Assembly (NCBI GenBank): GCA_040755695.1
Contig: JBFMAK010000001.1
Coordinates: forward strand, 1-64,000
Source of the DNA: Candidatus Diapherotrites archaeon
GTDB taxonomy: Archaea; Iainarchaeota; Iainarchaeia; Iainarchaeales; 1-14-0-10-31-34
Reading direction: 5' to 3'
DNA length: 64,000 bases
Below the pieces are notes generated by a model. That model worked only from the letters and a program-made list of their open reading frames with translations, had not been told where the DNA came from and did no database searches. Of this stretch, positions 23,052-30,613 are shown piece after piece. Each line of letters begins with the position of its first letter. Positions within the stretch are counted from its first letter, which is position 1. The position numbers and the translations under genes were made by a program.

Positions 23052-24365
23052 TTATTCCCTGATTATTATTACTTTGACTCCTTCTACTGTGCCTATTCTG
23101 CCTTTCCTGATGCCAACCAAGTTCTTTATTCCTAAAGTTCTGGCTTCCTCTGCGAGCCTTTTTGTGACAATGCCGTCAAAGACAATTGAATTCACGTTAT
23201 TGTATTCTTTCAGTGAAGTTAAAAGGTCCCTTACTTTAACTCTTGTTATTTCATTGTTTGATTGGTCCAGTAAAACTGCTTCAAGTGATCCTTTCAATTC
23301 CTTTATTTTAGGCTCAAATAATGCCCTGTCTTCTTCGCTTACAGGAAGCTCTTTTTCTATTGGCTCTTCAAAGGGCCTGAAAGGCTGCCCGAATCTTCCA
23401 ACAGGCCTTCTGCCTCTGCCTGGACCAAAACTTCGTCTGCCAGGAGAGAACCTGCCTCTAGGCCTGCCAAAGCCTTTTTCTCTTAATGGAGGCCTCCTGA
23501 AGCTTCTCCTGAAAGGCCTTTCCCTTTCCATTCCTTCCGGTTGCCTGAAAGCAAGAGAGGAAGGAATCTTTTTCTTTAAGGCCATTACCAATTCTTTTCT
23601 TGTTAGCTCTTCAACCTCTTTTCCGTCCGGGGCACGTGCAAGGAAGTCGATTTTTGTCAGTTGCATTAGCTGCCTTTGAATTAATTCTCCGCCCCTGTCG
23701 CCGTCAGCGAACAAGGTAACAGTCTTGCGCCTGCACAAGTCAATTATTGTTTCAGGAATCTTTGAACCGTTAATTCCAATAACATTCTTTATATTGTTTC
23801 TAAGCAGGTTCAGCACATCTGCCCTTCCTTCAACTATTATAATGGATTCTTCTTTCTCGATGTCCGGGCCGCAAGGCAGTTTTTCTGGGCCGTAAAACTG
23901 TAGTTCTTCTGTTCTCACATTCTCTCTGACCTCTTCCTCTAATTCCTGTGTTGCAGGCATTTGTTCATGAAGAAATTTCTGCAGCAATTCTTTTGCCCTG
24001 TCCTTTATCTCCTTTCTTTTATTGGTTCTTGTGTCCTCAATCTGTTCTGTAGCGAATTTTGATTCATAAGGTCCAACCTTGTCTATTGATTCAATTGCTG
24101 CTGCAAGAAGAGAGGTCTGCACCATGTCAAGGCTTGAAGGAACTATGAGCTTTCCCTTTGTTTTTCCTTCTGCCTGTTCGGGAATTATTTCAATTCTCCC
24201 TATCTTTCCGTTCTTCTGGAGCTCCCTTAAGTCCATTTCCTCCCCGAGCAGGCCTTCGCTTTGCCCGAAGATTGCTCCAATTACGTCATGCTTGTCAACC
24301 AAGCCGTTTATTTCAAAAGAGCACACTATATTGTATTTCACTGTGCTCAAGTATGTTTTTGCCAT
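23052..24365 (-). CDS. dnaG: Archaeal DnaG-like primase
   Basis: The 437-residue protein has the archaeal DnaG layout: N-terminal MAKTYLSTVKYNIVCSFE, a Toprim domain at about 165-245 (IIIVEGRADVLNLL, then TLFADGDRGG) and a conserved C-terminal domain ending GTVEGVKVIII. Archaeal DnaG associates with the RNA-degrading exosome and has primase activity. Between Toprim and the C-terminal domain (about 282-335) is an Arg/Gly/Pro/Phe-rich low-complexity segment, unusual in this family. The gene converges with the LamG prepilin, one base apart. Confidence 0.94.
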   Translation of the reverse strand: MAKTYLSTVKYNIVCSFEINGLVDKHDVIGAIFGQSEGLLGEEMDLRELQKNGKIGRIEIIPEQAEGKTKGKLIVPSSLDMVQTSLLAAAIESIDKVGPYESKFATEQIEDTRTNKRKEIKDRAKELLQKFLHEQMPATQELEEEVRENVRTEELQFYGPEKLPCGPDIEKEESIIIVEGRADVLNLLRNNIKNVIGINGSKIPETIIDLCRRKTVTLFADGDRGGELIQRQLMQLTKIDFLARAPDGKEVEELTRKELVMALKKKIPSSLAFRQPEGMERERPFRRSFRRPPLREKGFGRPRGRFSPGRRSFGPGRGRRPVGRFGQPFRPFEEPIEKELPVSEEDRALFEPKIKELKGSLEAVLLDQSNNEITRVKVRDLLTSLKEYNNVNSIVFDGIVTKRLAEEARTLGIKNLVGIRKGRIGTVEGVKVIIIRE

Positions 24366-24437
24366 TAAATACCACCTTTAATTAATATTTTTTTCCTTTA
24401 TTTTTTTTAGAATCAGAGTTATTCGGAATTTTTTAAA

Positions 24438-24752
24438 TTAATTCTGCTTTGTTTTTTGTCTTATTATTCCTTTTATCTCTTCCAAGGACTTGTTTTTTAT
24501 AAGAACTTTCTTTTTCCTTGAACTGAAGCCTTTTACTATATTGACTTCAGCTCCAAAGATTTTGCTTAATTCTTTTTCTAGCTCGAGGTTTGCTTTTCCC
24601 TTCAATGCAGGGCTCCTGCATTTTACCTCGATAAAGGAATTCCATTCATTGAATCCCTTGAGTTCAAAACCGCTTGAAGCGGGCTTTACATGAACATCCA
24701 ATAAAACATTATTTTCCAAAAATAATTCCTTAAAAGAAAAATATTGATTCAA
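24438..24752 (-). CDS. DUF167 (YggU) family protein
   Basis: The 104-residue protein shows the DUF167 signature: a core strand pattern LDVHVKPASSGFEL, then CRSPALKGKANLELEKELSKIFGAEVNIVKGFSSRKKKVLI. The family is widespread, small and without a firm biochemical role. The gene stands alone between dnaG and hjc. Confidence 0.88.
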   Translation of the reverse strand: MNQYFSFKELFLENNVLLDVHVKPASSGFELKGFNEWNSFIEVKCRSPALKGKANLELEKELSKIFGAEVNIVKGFSSRKKKVLIKNKSLEEIKGIIRQKTKQN

Positions 24753-24853
24753 AAAAGCAAAAACTTTTTTGAAAAAATAACTCTAATTCAATATAATTTA
24801 TTAAAACAAAAGTATATTAATCATTATGTTAAAGAGAATTCTTAGTGAGCATT

Positions 24854-25258
24854 ATGACCTATTACGCGAAAGGAGCGAATGCAGAAAGGGAATTAATCCA
24901 CATCTTATTCGAGAAAGGCTTTTCTGTTGTGCGGGCAGCAGGGAGCGCTGCAACAGCCTTGCCCTGCCCTGACATCATTGCATTAAATAAGGAAAAGAGG
25001 CTTGCCTTCGAGTGCAAGGCCTGGAGTTCAACCCACCTGTCAATTCCCTCTGAGCAAATGAAGGAACTGATTTCATGGGGCGAGAGGGCAGGAACTGAAA
25101 CCTATGTTGCGTGGAAGATTCCAAACAAGGGCTGGCTTTTCTTGAAGCCCCAGGCATTCAATAAAACCCCAAAGCACTTCATTATCTCAAAAAAGAAGGC
25201 TTTCACAAAATCCCTTGAATTGAATGTAATAACAGGACGTCAGGCAGTCCTCAAATAA
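24854..25258 (+). CDS. hjc: Holliday junction resolvase Hjc
   Basis: This is an archaeal nuclease that resolves four-way DNA junctions. The ATG at 24854 is preferred over the in-frame GTG at 24845. The protein shows the RecB/Hjc nuclease motif: KGANAERELIHILFEKGF with the first catalytic Glu, GSAATALPCPDIIAL with the metal-binding Asp, and AFECKAW with the E-x-K pair. At about 134 residues, length is typical. It is followed by two strong hairpins. Confidence 0.93.
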   Translation: MTYYAKGANAERELIHILFEKGFSVVRAAGSAATALPCPDIIALNKEKRLAFECKAWSSTHLSIPSEQMKELISWGERAGTETYVAWKIPNKGWLFLKPQAFNKTPKHFIISKKKAFTKSLELNVITGRQAVLK

Positions 25259-25268
25259 TTTTTTTATA

Positions 25269-25327
25269 ATGTCAAGCAAGGCTTGACATATTTCAATCCA
25301 CTGATTGAAGATCAGTGGAATTGAAAT
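25269..25327. repeat. Two consecutive strong hairpins
   Basis: ATGTCAAGC (25269-25277) pairs with GCTTGACAT (25281-25289) across 3 bases. The second hairpin pairs TTTCAATCCACTGAT (25291-25305) with ATCAGTGGAATTGAAA (25311-25326) across a 5-base loop, with one bulged A. They follow hjc. They may be a terminator, an RNA structure or the remnant of a small mobile repeat. No T-run follows that would settle the terminator reading. Confidence 0.6.
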
Positions 25328-25345
25328 TATTTCAAAGTGAACGAA

Positions 25346-25483
25346 ATGCAGGTAATACTGGAAGAGTTGATTGCAAAAATGGAATTCCTCCACAGCAAAG
25401 AGAAAAGCATTAGGAACAGGATGCTCTTGGAGAACGCAATAAAATGCTTAAAAGAATACGACAAAGCCACAGTAAAAATATAG
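25346..25483 (+). CDS. Possible small helical peptide (45 aa)
   Basis: An ATG at 25346 (or GTG at 25337) opens a 45-codon frame ending TAG. The peptide is charged, amphipathic and predicted helical (EELIAKMEFLHSKEKSIRNRM). A GTGA motif lies just upstream. It follows the hairpin pair and converges with the operon at 25495. It is too short to be sure. Confidence 0.35.
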   Translation: MQVILEELIAKMEFLHSKEKSIRNRMLLENAIKCLKEYDKATVKI

Positions 25484-25494
25484 CCCTATTTAAT

Positions 25495-26199
25495 TCATAC
25501 AATCGACGCAACGTATAAGAGTGCTGCGGCAATAAGGCCTGATGTTAAGGTCATGAACACTGTTTCAATGCTTGGGTCGCCCCTCAGGAAAGTGAAAATC
25601 AAGTACAAGGAGAGCGCAGAGAATATTACGCCGAAGGTGTAAAGCCATTTCTTTGTGTTCCTGTTCTGCACAGCAAAGCCTTTTACTTTTGCTTCAGTGA
25701 TATCCAATTCAAACATTCCAAGCTTCTCCCTCAGCTCATTTGTGTTTGACTCGATTTTCTGGATTAGAGAGGAAACCCCAGTAAGGGTTTTTTCTGCCCT
25801 TGACTGGAAGTCATTCTGCCTGCTCAACTGCATGTCCTTGAATATGTCCAATTCTTTTGAAGCACTTTCCTTGAATACAGAAATCTGGTTGTTCAGTTCA
25901 GCCAGTATCTGCCCTTGGGTTTTCTTTGCTTCAAGCTGCGCCTGAGCTGCAATAAAATTATTCAGAGAGTCTTTTTTTGCGTCCAATTCCTCGCTCACTA
26001 GCTTCTTTATTTCTGTTCTAAGCAGATTGAAGGTGTTTGCTTCTCCTAAGAGAAGGAGTTTTTTTGCCTGGTCTTCGTTTATTCCAAGCGTCTTCAGGGA
26101 TGCAATTATTTTTTTTTCTGGCTGGCCTTCGCTGACCATTTTTTCTATTATCTGGATTACGCTTAGGTCTTTTACCTCTGCCCTCCTTTCTTCAGGCAT
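25495..26199 (-). CDS. Coiled-coil protein with two C-terminal TM segments (234 aa)
   Basis: The N-terminus (about 10-75) repeats the helical domain of the upstream gene: IIEKMVSEGQPEKKIIASLKTLG followed by QAKKLLLLGEANTFNLLRTEIKKLV. A coiled coil (about 75-170) follows, and then two membrane helices at the C-terminus. It ends a three-gene minus-strand operon of which every member is membrane-linked or coiled-coil. The shared domain resembles a small UBA/CUE-like helical bundle, which is an inference. Function unknown. Confidence 0.65.
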   Translation of the reverse strand: MPEERRAEVKDLSVIQIIEKMVSEGQPEKKIIASLKTLGINEDQAKKLLLLGEANTFNLLRTEIKKLVSEELDAKKDSLNNFIAAQAQLEAKKTQGQILAELNNQISVFKESASKELDIFKDMQLSRQNDFQSRAEKTLTGVSSLIQKIESNTNELREKLGMFELDITEAKVKGFAVQNRNTKKWLYTFGVIFSALSLYLIFTFLRGDPSIETVFMTLTSGLIAAALLYVASIV

Positions 26200-26200
26200 C

Positions 26201-26689
26201 CTATAACTTCACTTCCCTGAATTTTTTTTCGTACTCTTTCTTTTTCTTTTCGTCCGAAACCAGGTCGTATTTAATTCCGTGCGTTGTTTCAGGAGACTCA
26301 AGTATTCTCATTATTTCTCTTAACTTGCTTGACTTTGCTTCAGTTGACTGTTCTTCCTTCAGTTTTACTTGTATTGCTTCCTTTAATTGCTGCATCTCTG
26401 AGTCCATTTTCTGTTCCAGCTTCTTTTCTTCTTCCACTATAACTTGACGCACTATCTGCTTTAATAATTCTTCTTCTTTTGTCATGTCTTCATGGACAAT
26501 TTTCCTTATTTCGTTCTTGAGCAGGGTGAAAGTGTCTGATTCTCCTAATAAAAGAAGTTTTTTTGCCTGGTCTTCCCTTACCCCCAATGCCTTCAAGGAT
26601 GCAAGAATTTTTGATTCAGGCTGGCCTTCTTTGACCATCCTTTCAATTATTCCTATAATGCTTTGTTCCTGTGTTTGCTCTGCTGCCAT
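26201..26689 (-). CDS. Coiled-coil protein, paralogue of the next gene's N-terminal domain (162 aa)
   Basis: Residues 9-75 closely match the N-terminus of the downstream gene (MVKEGQPESKILASLKALG, QAKKLLLLGESDTFTLL). The remainder is a Glu/Lys coiled coil without membrane segments. The genes are separated by one base, so this looks like a tandem duplication of the N-terminal module with divergent tails. It would be soluble and could dimerise with the membrane-anchored paralogue. Confidence 0.65.
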   Translation of the reverse strand: MAAEQTQEQSIIGIIERMVKEGQPESKILASLKALGVREDQAKKLLLLGESDTFTLLKNEIRKIVHEDMTKEEELLKQIVRQVIVEEEKKLEQKMDSEMQQLKEAIQVKLKEEQSTEAKSSKLREIMRILESPETTHGIKYDLVSDEKKKKEYEKKFREVKL

Positions 26690-27349
26690 TCAAGACACCA
26701 TAATCTTATGTTCTAATTTCCTTATAATGTTTTGCGCTTTAATATTAAAACTTATTTGTGTTTCGCCCTTCATTTTAGGGGTGAATTCAAAGAACAGCTG
26801 GTAGCACGAATAGGGCTTCATTGAATAACTTTTTTGGATGAATGCCCTCTCAAAGAATTTGGTATTATGCTCTTCTTCAACAGAAACACCTTTTTGTTCC
26901 CTGCTTGAATTGCATAACTCTAATTCCAAGTCAAAAGATTTACCTGCAGTTGCAGTATCAGGGCCGAAAACTTTTGCTGTCACAGACTTCTTCATTAACT
27001 CTCTTGTGTCTATCTGCTCCACTATTTCTGGGGTGAATTCTGCTCTCACGATCAATTCAATTTGGTCTGCAAGGTTTTCAGGCAAGGTTAATTCTGAAAT
27101 CTTTTTTGGCCCGAGCTCAGAAATTTCTTTTATCAGTCTTTCCTGCCCGTTTTCTTTTAGGTAGACTTCAATATTCCTTACTGTGTGGCTGCTTGCATTT
27201 TCTATTATTATGCCTGTTCCCATAGGATCTTCATAAACCTTCAAGCTGGCGGCCAGGAAATTAAAGTAAAAGTGCAGGGAAACAAAGATAAGCGCAATAA
27301 CCGCAATGAACAACACCATATAATTAAACTTTAATTTTGCTAGCCTCAT
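26690..27349 (-). CDS. Membrane-anchored beta-rich protein of unknown function (219 aa)
   Basis: A basic N-terminus and one membrane helix (about 10-32) are followed by an extracytoplasmic region with two predicted beta domains. The second has paired cysteines (ELCNSSREQKG and MKPYSCYQLFF). It directly abuts the coiled-coil gene downstream and is the first gene of the trio. No family is recognised. The arrangement suggests one transmembrane complex with an external sensor-like part and internal coiled coils. Confidence 0.6.
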   Translation of the reverse strand: MRLAKLKFNYMVLFIAVIALIFVSLHFYFNFLAASLKVYEDPMGTGIIIENASSHTVRNIEVYLKENGQERLIKEISELGPKKISELTLPENLADQIELIVRAEFTPEIVEQIDTRELMKKSVTAKVFGPDTATAGKSFDLELELCNSSREQKGVSVEEEHNTKFFERAFIQKSYSMKPYSCYQLFFEFTPKMKGETQISFNIKAQNIIRKLEHKIMVS

Positions 27350-27403
27350 GATTGCATTACACCATTAAATAAAACTCCATTAAAATATTTAAAGAAAGGC
27401 TTT

Positions 27404-28162
27404 TTAATAGCAGATTTTCCCTTTCTGCCACTGCAATAGAATTTCCTTTGCTGTTGCCTCAGTGTCAGGCAAGCCTTTTTTTAAAAGCCTTTTCTTCTTC
27501 AAGGCGATCTCTTCAATTAATTGCCCTGCACTTTTATTATCCAATTTTATTCCAAATAATTCCTCCAATTTCTCTGGCATGGCCTGCTTCAAGTAATCAA
27601 TCAATTTCTCTGCCGCGCTTTCTGCGTCCTTCAGCTGCCAAGGGCTCTTAGCTGAAATTAATGCCAGTTTCACTTCACCCTTTTCATTGAAAGGAATTAC
27701 ACCCGGACTGTCAATCAATTTTACCTTTGAACTCAGGGAAATGAACTGCTCTCCTTTGGTGAAGCCAGCAGAAATTGAAGTGCGTGCAGCCTTCCTTCCG
27801 CTCAAGGCATTAATCAATGAACTCTTTCCAGTATTAGGGTAACCAATTACCCCCGCAATCAATTTTTCTTTTGCTTTCGCCTTCCTTAATATAAGGCCCC
27901 TCAGATTTTTTATTCCCAGTTTCTTTTTCGAGGAAACAAATACTGCCTGAAAATCTTTTCCAAGTTCTTTTTTCTTTTTTTCAGCGAAATTCTTGCTCAC
28001 CAAATCGCTTTTATTGAGTACAAGCATTAATTCTTTTTTTTGTTCTTTTACTTTCTCTTCAATCCATTCATTCCTTGTCTCTTCAGGAAACCTGGCATCC
28101 AATACCTCTAACACTAAATCCGAAGACTCAATTACTTTTAAAGCCCTGTTCAGGAAACTCAT
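27404..28162 (-). CDS. Circularly permuted GTPase (YlqF/YawG-type ribosome assembly)
   Basis: The GTPase motifs come in permuted order: G4 LNKSDLV near residue 50, then G1 GYPNTGKSS near 110, then G3 DSPGVI near 155. This is the hallmark of the YlqF/NOG2/LSG1 group, which helps assemble the large ribosomal subunit. The ATG at 28162 (MSFLNRAL) is preferred over the in-frame TTG four codons upstream. A C-terminal helical domain binds RNA in relatives. Confidence 0.92.
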   Translation of the reverse strand: MSFLNRALKVIESSDLVLEVLDARFPEETRNEWIEEKVKEQKKELMLVLNKSDLVSKNFAEKKKKELGKDFQAVFVSSKKKLGIKNLRGLILRKAKAKEKLIAGVIGYPNTGKSSLINALSGRKAARTSISAGFTKGEQFISLSSKVKLIDSPGVIPFNEKGEVKLALISAKSPWQLKDAESAAEKLIDYLKQAMPEKLEELFGIKLDNKSAGQLIEEIALKKKRLLKKGLPDTEATAKEILLQWQKGKICY

Positions 28163-28197
28163 AGTAAACAACAAAAGATTAATGCAAAAAAAGAATT

Positions 28198-28551
28198 TTA
28201 AAGCAGCTTCAATTTTCCTGTGTACTTGTCTATTTTTTCTTCTGGTGCAGGTCCAATTCCAATGCAGGTGATGCTGCCTTCTTTTACCTGGGTTCTGCCC
28301 GCATCCCTAATTAAAGAAGCAGGCAATTCTTTTTTTGCCTTCTCAAACAATTCAGTTAATTCCCTCTCGCTTGAAACTTTAAGCACGACCTTCTGCATTC
28401 CCTGTTCCTTCCACTCTTCAGCCCACTCAGGAAACTTCTTCTGCGTTTTAATAAAGGAATCTATTGCCGCATGTGAGCATTGTGAGGCGATTTTTCCTTT
28501 TCCCATCTTCAAATCCGTTCTAACAACAATCGCCTGCTTGAATTCAGTCAT
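28198..28551 (-). CDS. pth2: Peptidyl-tRNA hydrolase, Pth2 type
   Basis: This enzyme frees tRNA from peptidyl-tRNA dropped by ribosomes. The archaeal/eukaryotic Pth2 signature is present: QAIVVRTDLKMGKGKIASQCSHAAI near the N-terminus and GIGPAPEEKID near the end. The ATG at 28551 is chosen over the in-frame GTG at 28560. The start region follows directly on the stop of the upstream gene, indicating an operon. The length of about 117 residues is typical. Confidence 0.94.
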   Translation of the reverse strand: MTEFKQAIVVRTDLKMGKGKIASQCSHAAIDSFIKTQKKFPEWAEEWKEQGMQKVVLKVSSERELTELFEKAKKELPASLIRDAGRTQVKEGSITCIGIGPAPEEKIDKYTGKLKLL

Positions 28552-28556
28552 AAAAT

Positions 28557-28877
28557 TCACTCAATCAATTCAATCAAAAGCAGGCTTTTAGTTATTCCGT
28601 TGCTGCTCCATAAAGCGCAAAAGCTTTTTGCTTCTTCTTTATCTACCCACACCTGCCTTGATTCTACGTGCTCATGGCCTTTGGTTGAATAGCTTCTGTC
28701 ATGTTCCACCAAAGCCTTGTTTCCATCCAATTTTATAAGCTTAAAAATTGGAATACCTTTTTCGTTCAACTCAAAGCCTTCCCCTAAATTAACTTCAACG
28801 TTTTTCACATTTACTTTTTTCTGGAAGGGGGGACTCCAATCTTGTACCACCTCTTTTACTTCAAACACTGCCTTCAC
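28557..28877 (-). CDS. Protein of unknown function upstream of Pth2 (106 aa)
   Basis: A GTG start at 28877 sits seven bases after GAGGTGG, a clear ribosome-binding motif. The 106-residue product is mixed alpha/beta with a charged centre (NKALVEHDRSYSTKGHEH) and several histidines. It overlaps the longest Pth2 frame by 4 bases, so the two are probably coupled. No family is recognised; its place beside Pth2 hints at a translation-linked role, but nothing more can be said. Confidence 0.6.
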   Translation of the reverse strand: MKAVFEVKEVVQDWSPPFQKKVNVKNVEVNLGEGFELNEKGIPIFKLIKLDGNKALVEHDRSYSTKGHEHVESRQVWVDKEEAKSFCALWSSNGITKSLLLIELIE

Positions 28878-28898
28878 TTGAAACCACCTCTAAAAAAC

Positions 28899-28960
28899 TT
28901 TTCAAGCTTTGCTTGAAAATTTTCAAAGCTTGCTTTGAAAACTTTTTCAAAAAAAGTTTT
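28899..28960. repeat. Three stacked overlapping hairpins
   Basis: TTTTCAAGC (28899-28907) pairs with GCTTGAAAA (28911-28919). TTTTCAAAGC (28920-28929) pairs with GCTTTGAAAA (28932-28941). AAAACTTTTT (28938-28947) pairs with AAAAAGTTTT (28951-28960). They lie between two genes transcribed away from each other, so they are in a 5' region and not at a terminator position. Confidence 0.6.
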
Positions 28961-29100
28961 ATCAAAAATATTCAAAAATATTCAGAAAATTTATTCTTTC
29001 AGTAAAAGAAAAGATAGAACATATTTATTAACTTTATGGCGCAGGAAATCAAACCTGTCGAATTCCACTGCCAAAAAACACGGGTTGCAGATTCAATCAA

Positions 29101-29137
29101 AAGCTATTTAAATATTAGCATATTCTAATAATTTATT
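29101..29137 (+). promoter_or_regulatory. arsR promoter with operator palindrome
   Basis: A TATA-like CTATTTAAAT lies at 29104-29113. The near-perfect 18-bp inverted repeat TATTAG (29113-29118) / CTAATA (29125-29130) has one mismatched pair at its centre. It ends seven bases before the ATG at 29138. Placement between TATA box and start is the classic repressor position, so this is probably the binding site of the ArsR-type protein it precedes. Confidence 0.55.
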
Positions 29138-29452
29138 ATGAAAGAATTTTACAAGATTCATGCTGAAATATGCAAGGTATTCTCAAATCCCACTAGATTG
29201 GAGATCTTGAATTTTCTAAGAGACAAAGAAATGTCAGTAACAGAGCTCTTAAAAAAAACAAGGTTGAGCCAAGCAAATGTCTCCCAGCATTTATCCATAA
29301 TGAAGTCCAAAGGAATTGTTGCATCAGACAGAAAAGGAAAAAACATTTTCTACAAGCTCTCAAATCCAAAAATCATCAAAGCATTTGATATAATAAAAGA
29401 AGTTTTAATAGAGAGATTAAAGAAAAACGGAAAGGTCATCAAAAAATTATGA
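29138..29452 (+). CDS. ArsR-family winged-helix transcriptional regulator
   Basis: The 104-residue protein has the ArsR fold: a dimer helix (HAEICKVFSNPTRLEILNFL), an HTH (SVTELLKKTRLSQANVSQHLSIMKSKGIV) and a wing (ASDRKGKNIFYKLS). The usual metal-binding CxC pair of the recognition helix is missing; only one Cys is present, so the signal may be redox or a different metal. It heads a nine-gene plus-strand operon ending at 32402 and is preceded by a palindrome likely to be its operator. Confidence 0.9.
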   Translation: MKEFYKIHAEICKVFSNPTRLEILNFLRDKEMSVTELLKKTRLSQANVSQHLSIMKSKGIVASDRKGKNIFYKLSNPKIIKAFDIIKEVLIERLKKNGKVIKKL

Positions 29453-29462
29453 GGAAAGAAGA

Positions 29463-30017
29463 ATGAGAAAAATATTATTGATTATTACCATGACTTTGTT
29501 GTTAAGCGCTGGTTTAGTTAATGCAGTCACCCAAGAGGAAATAAGCCAAGCAAAAAGCTTGGTTGATTCAAAGGTTGATTGTAAGGTTTTATCTGATTCT
29601 CAGCTGGAGTTAATTGGGGAGTATTTCATGGAGCAAATGCATCCAGGCGAAGCTCATGAATTAATGCATAAAATGATGGGCTTAAAGGAAGGTTCTCAAG
29701 AGGAAAAACAGTTCCATGTTAACATGGCTAAAGCAATGTATTGTAATGAATCCACAGGAATGATGGGTTCTGAGGGTATGATGGGGATGATGGGTTCTAC
29801 TGGAATGATGGGCATTATGGGAGGTGGAATGATGTCAGGGCAAGCGCCCATGTCTTCAGGCATGATGCAGGGAATGACAGGAAATTATTGGAATTATGGG
29901 TTTGAACTTAGTGTTTGGAATATACTGTATGTAATTTTAATTATTGGCCTGATAATTCTCACTTATCTTGGAATCATAAAATTATGGAAAGACTTATTCA
30001 AAAGCAGGAGAAGATGA
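29463..30017 (+). CDS. Exported Met-rich membrane protein, possible copper/silver binder
   Basis: A signal peptide (1-22) is followed by a helical domain with paired Cys (KVDCKVL, AMYCNES) and His/Met motifs (MEQMHPGEAHELMHKMMG). A Met/Gly-repeat section (MMGSEGMMGMMGSTGMMGIM, about 99-118, and beyond) comes next, then a C-terminal membrane helix with a basic tail. Met-rich and His-Met repeats bind soft metals such as Cu(I) and Ag(I) in known proteins. The location under an ArsR regulator with thioredoxin and glutaredoxin genes supports a metal- or redox-stress role. The exact ligand is not shown. Confidence 0.75.
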   Translation: MRKILLIITMTLLLSAGLVNAVTQEEISQAKSLVDSKVDCKVLSDSQLELIGEYFMEQMHPGEAHELMHKMMGLKEGSQEEKQFHVNMAKAMYCNESTGMMGSEGMMGMMGSTGMMGIMGGGMMSGQAPMSSGMMQGMTGNYWNYGFELSVWNILYVILIIGLIILTYLGIIKLWKDLFKSRRR

Positions 30018-30018
30018 A

Positions 30019-30210
30019 ATGAAGAAAAATGATAATACTACATTAATAATCGTAATTTTATTAGCCGTATTGTTTCTTTTTAGCATTGGTTTAGGCTTTG
30101 GCTGGGGTTTTGGTCACATGGGCGGCATGATGTTTTTCGGGCCAATCTTCATGGTGTTAGTGTTGGTACTTATAGTTTGGTTAATTGTATCTTTGACTCA
30201 ACCGAGGTAA
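30019..30210 (+). CDS. Small membrane protein with Gly/His/Met loop (63 aa)
   Basis: Two hydrophobic helices flank a short loop reading GFGHMGGMMFFGP, which again offers His and Met ligands. It begins one base after the Met-rich gene and so is in the same transcript. This resembles the short SHOCT-type or copper-operon membrane peptides of bacteria in layout only. It could be a partner or channel subunit for the Met-rich protein. Confidence 0.65.
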   Translation: MKKNDNTTLIIVILLAVLFLFSIGLGFGWGFGHMGGMMFFGPIFMVLVLVLIVWLIVSLTQPR

Positions 30211-30219
30211 GGCATTAAC

Positions 30220-30609
30220 ATGAAAATAGAAGATTTTGCATTCATTGTTGAAACCAAAAAAGGCTTTGATGAAGCAGTTATTTCAATAAGAAAATCCGTG
30301 GAAACTAAAGGATGGACAATATTCCAAGTATATGATTACAAAGAAATATTAGCAGTAAAGGGTTTTGAGCAGAAACCATTAAAGATCATTGAGATTTGCT
30401 CTGGAAAATATGCCAATCAATTCTTAAACAAGAACAAGCTAACTTCTCTTTGCATGCCTTGTAAAATTAATGTTTTGGAAGAAGACGGAAAAGTAAAAAT
30501 AATTGGAATGAATCCAATAATAATCTCTCAATTCTTTCCGGAAATAAGCAGGAAAGAAACTGAAGAGGTAGAAAAAGACATTAAAGAAATTATTGATAAT
30601 GCTAAGTGA
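30220..30609 (+). CDS. DUF302-family protein
   Basis: The 129-residue protein has the DUF302 pattern: FIVETKKGFDEAVISIRKSVETKGWTIFQVYDY, then PLKIIEICSGKYANQFL and the conserved LTSLCMPCKINV with a C-x-x-C pair. DUF302 proteins have a Bet v 1-like/YbgA-type fold and often occur in sulfur, copper or heme gene neighbourhoods. The role here is likely tied to redox or metal handling. Confidence 0.82.
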   Translation: MKIEDFAFIVETKKGFDEAVISIRKSVETKGWTIFQVYDYKEILAVKGFEQKPLKIIEICSGKYANQFLNKNKLTSLCMPCKINVLEEDGKVKIIGMNPIIISQFFPEISRKETEEVEKDIKEIIDNAK

Positions 30610-30613
30610 GAGA

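Noticed and set aside
23074-23679. 201-codon ORF opposite DnaG
   Set aside because: It is the antisense of conserved DnaG coding sequence, without a start signal or family match.
29036-29128. 30-codon ORF upstream of arsR
   Set aside because: It overlaps the arsR TATA box and operator, has no ribosome-binding motif and resembles no family.
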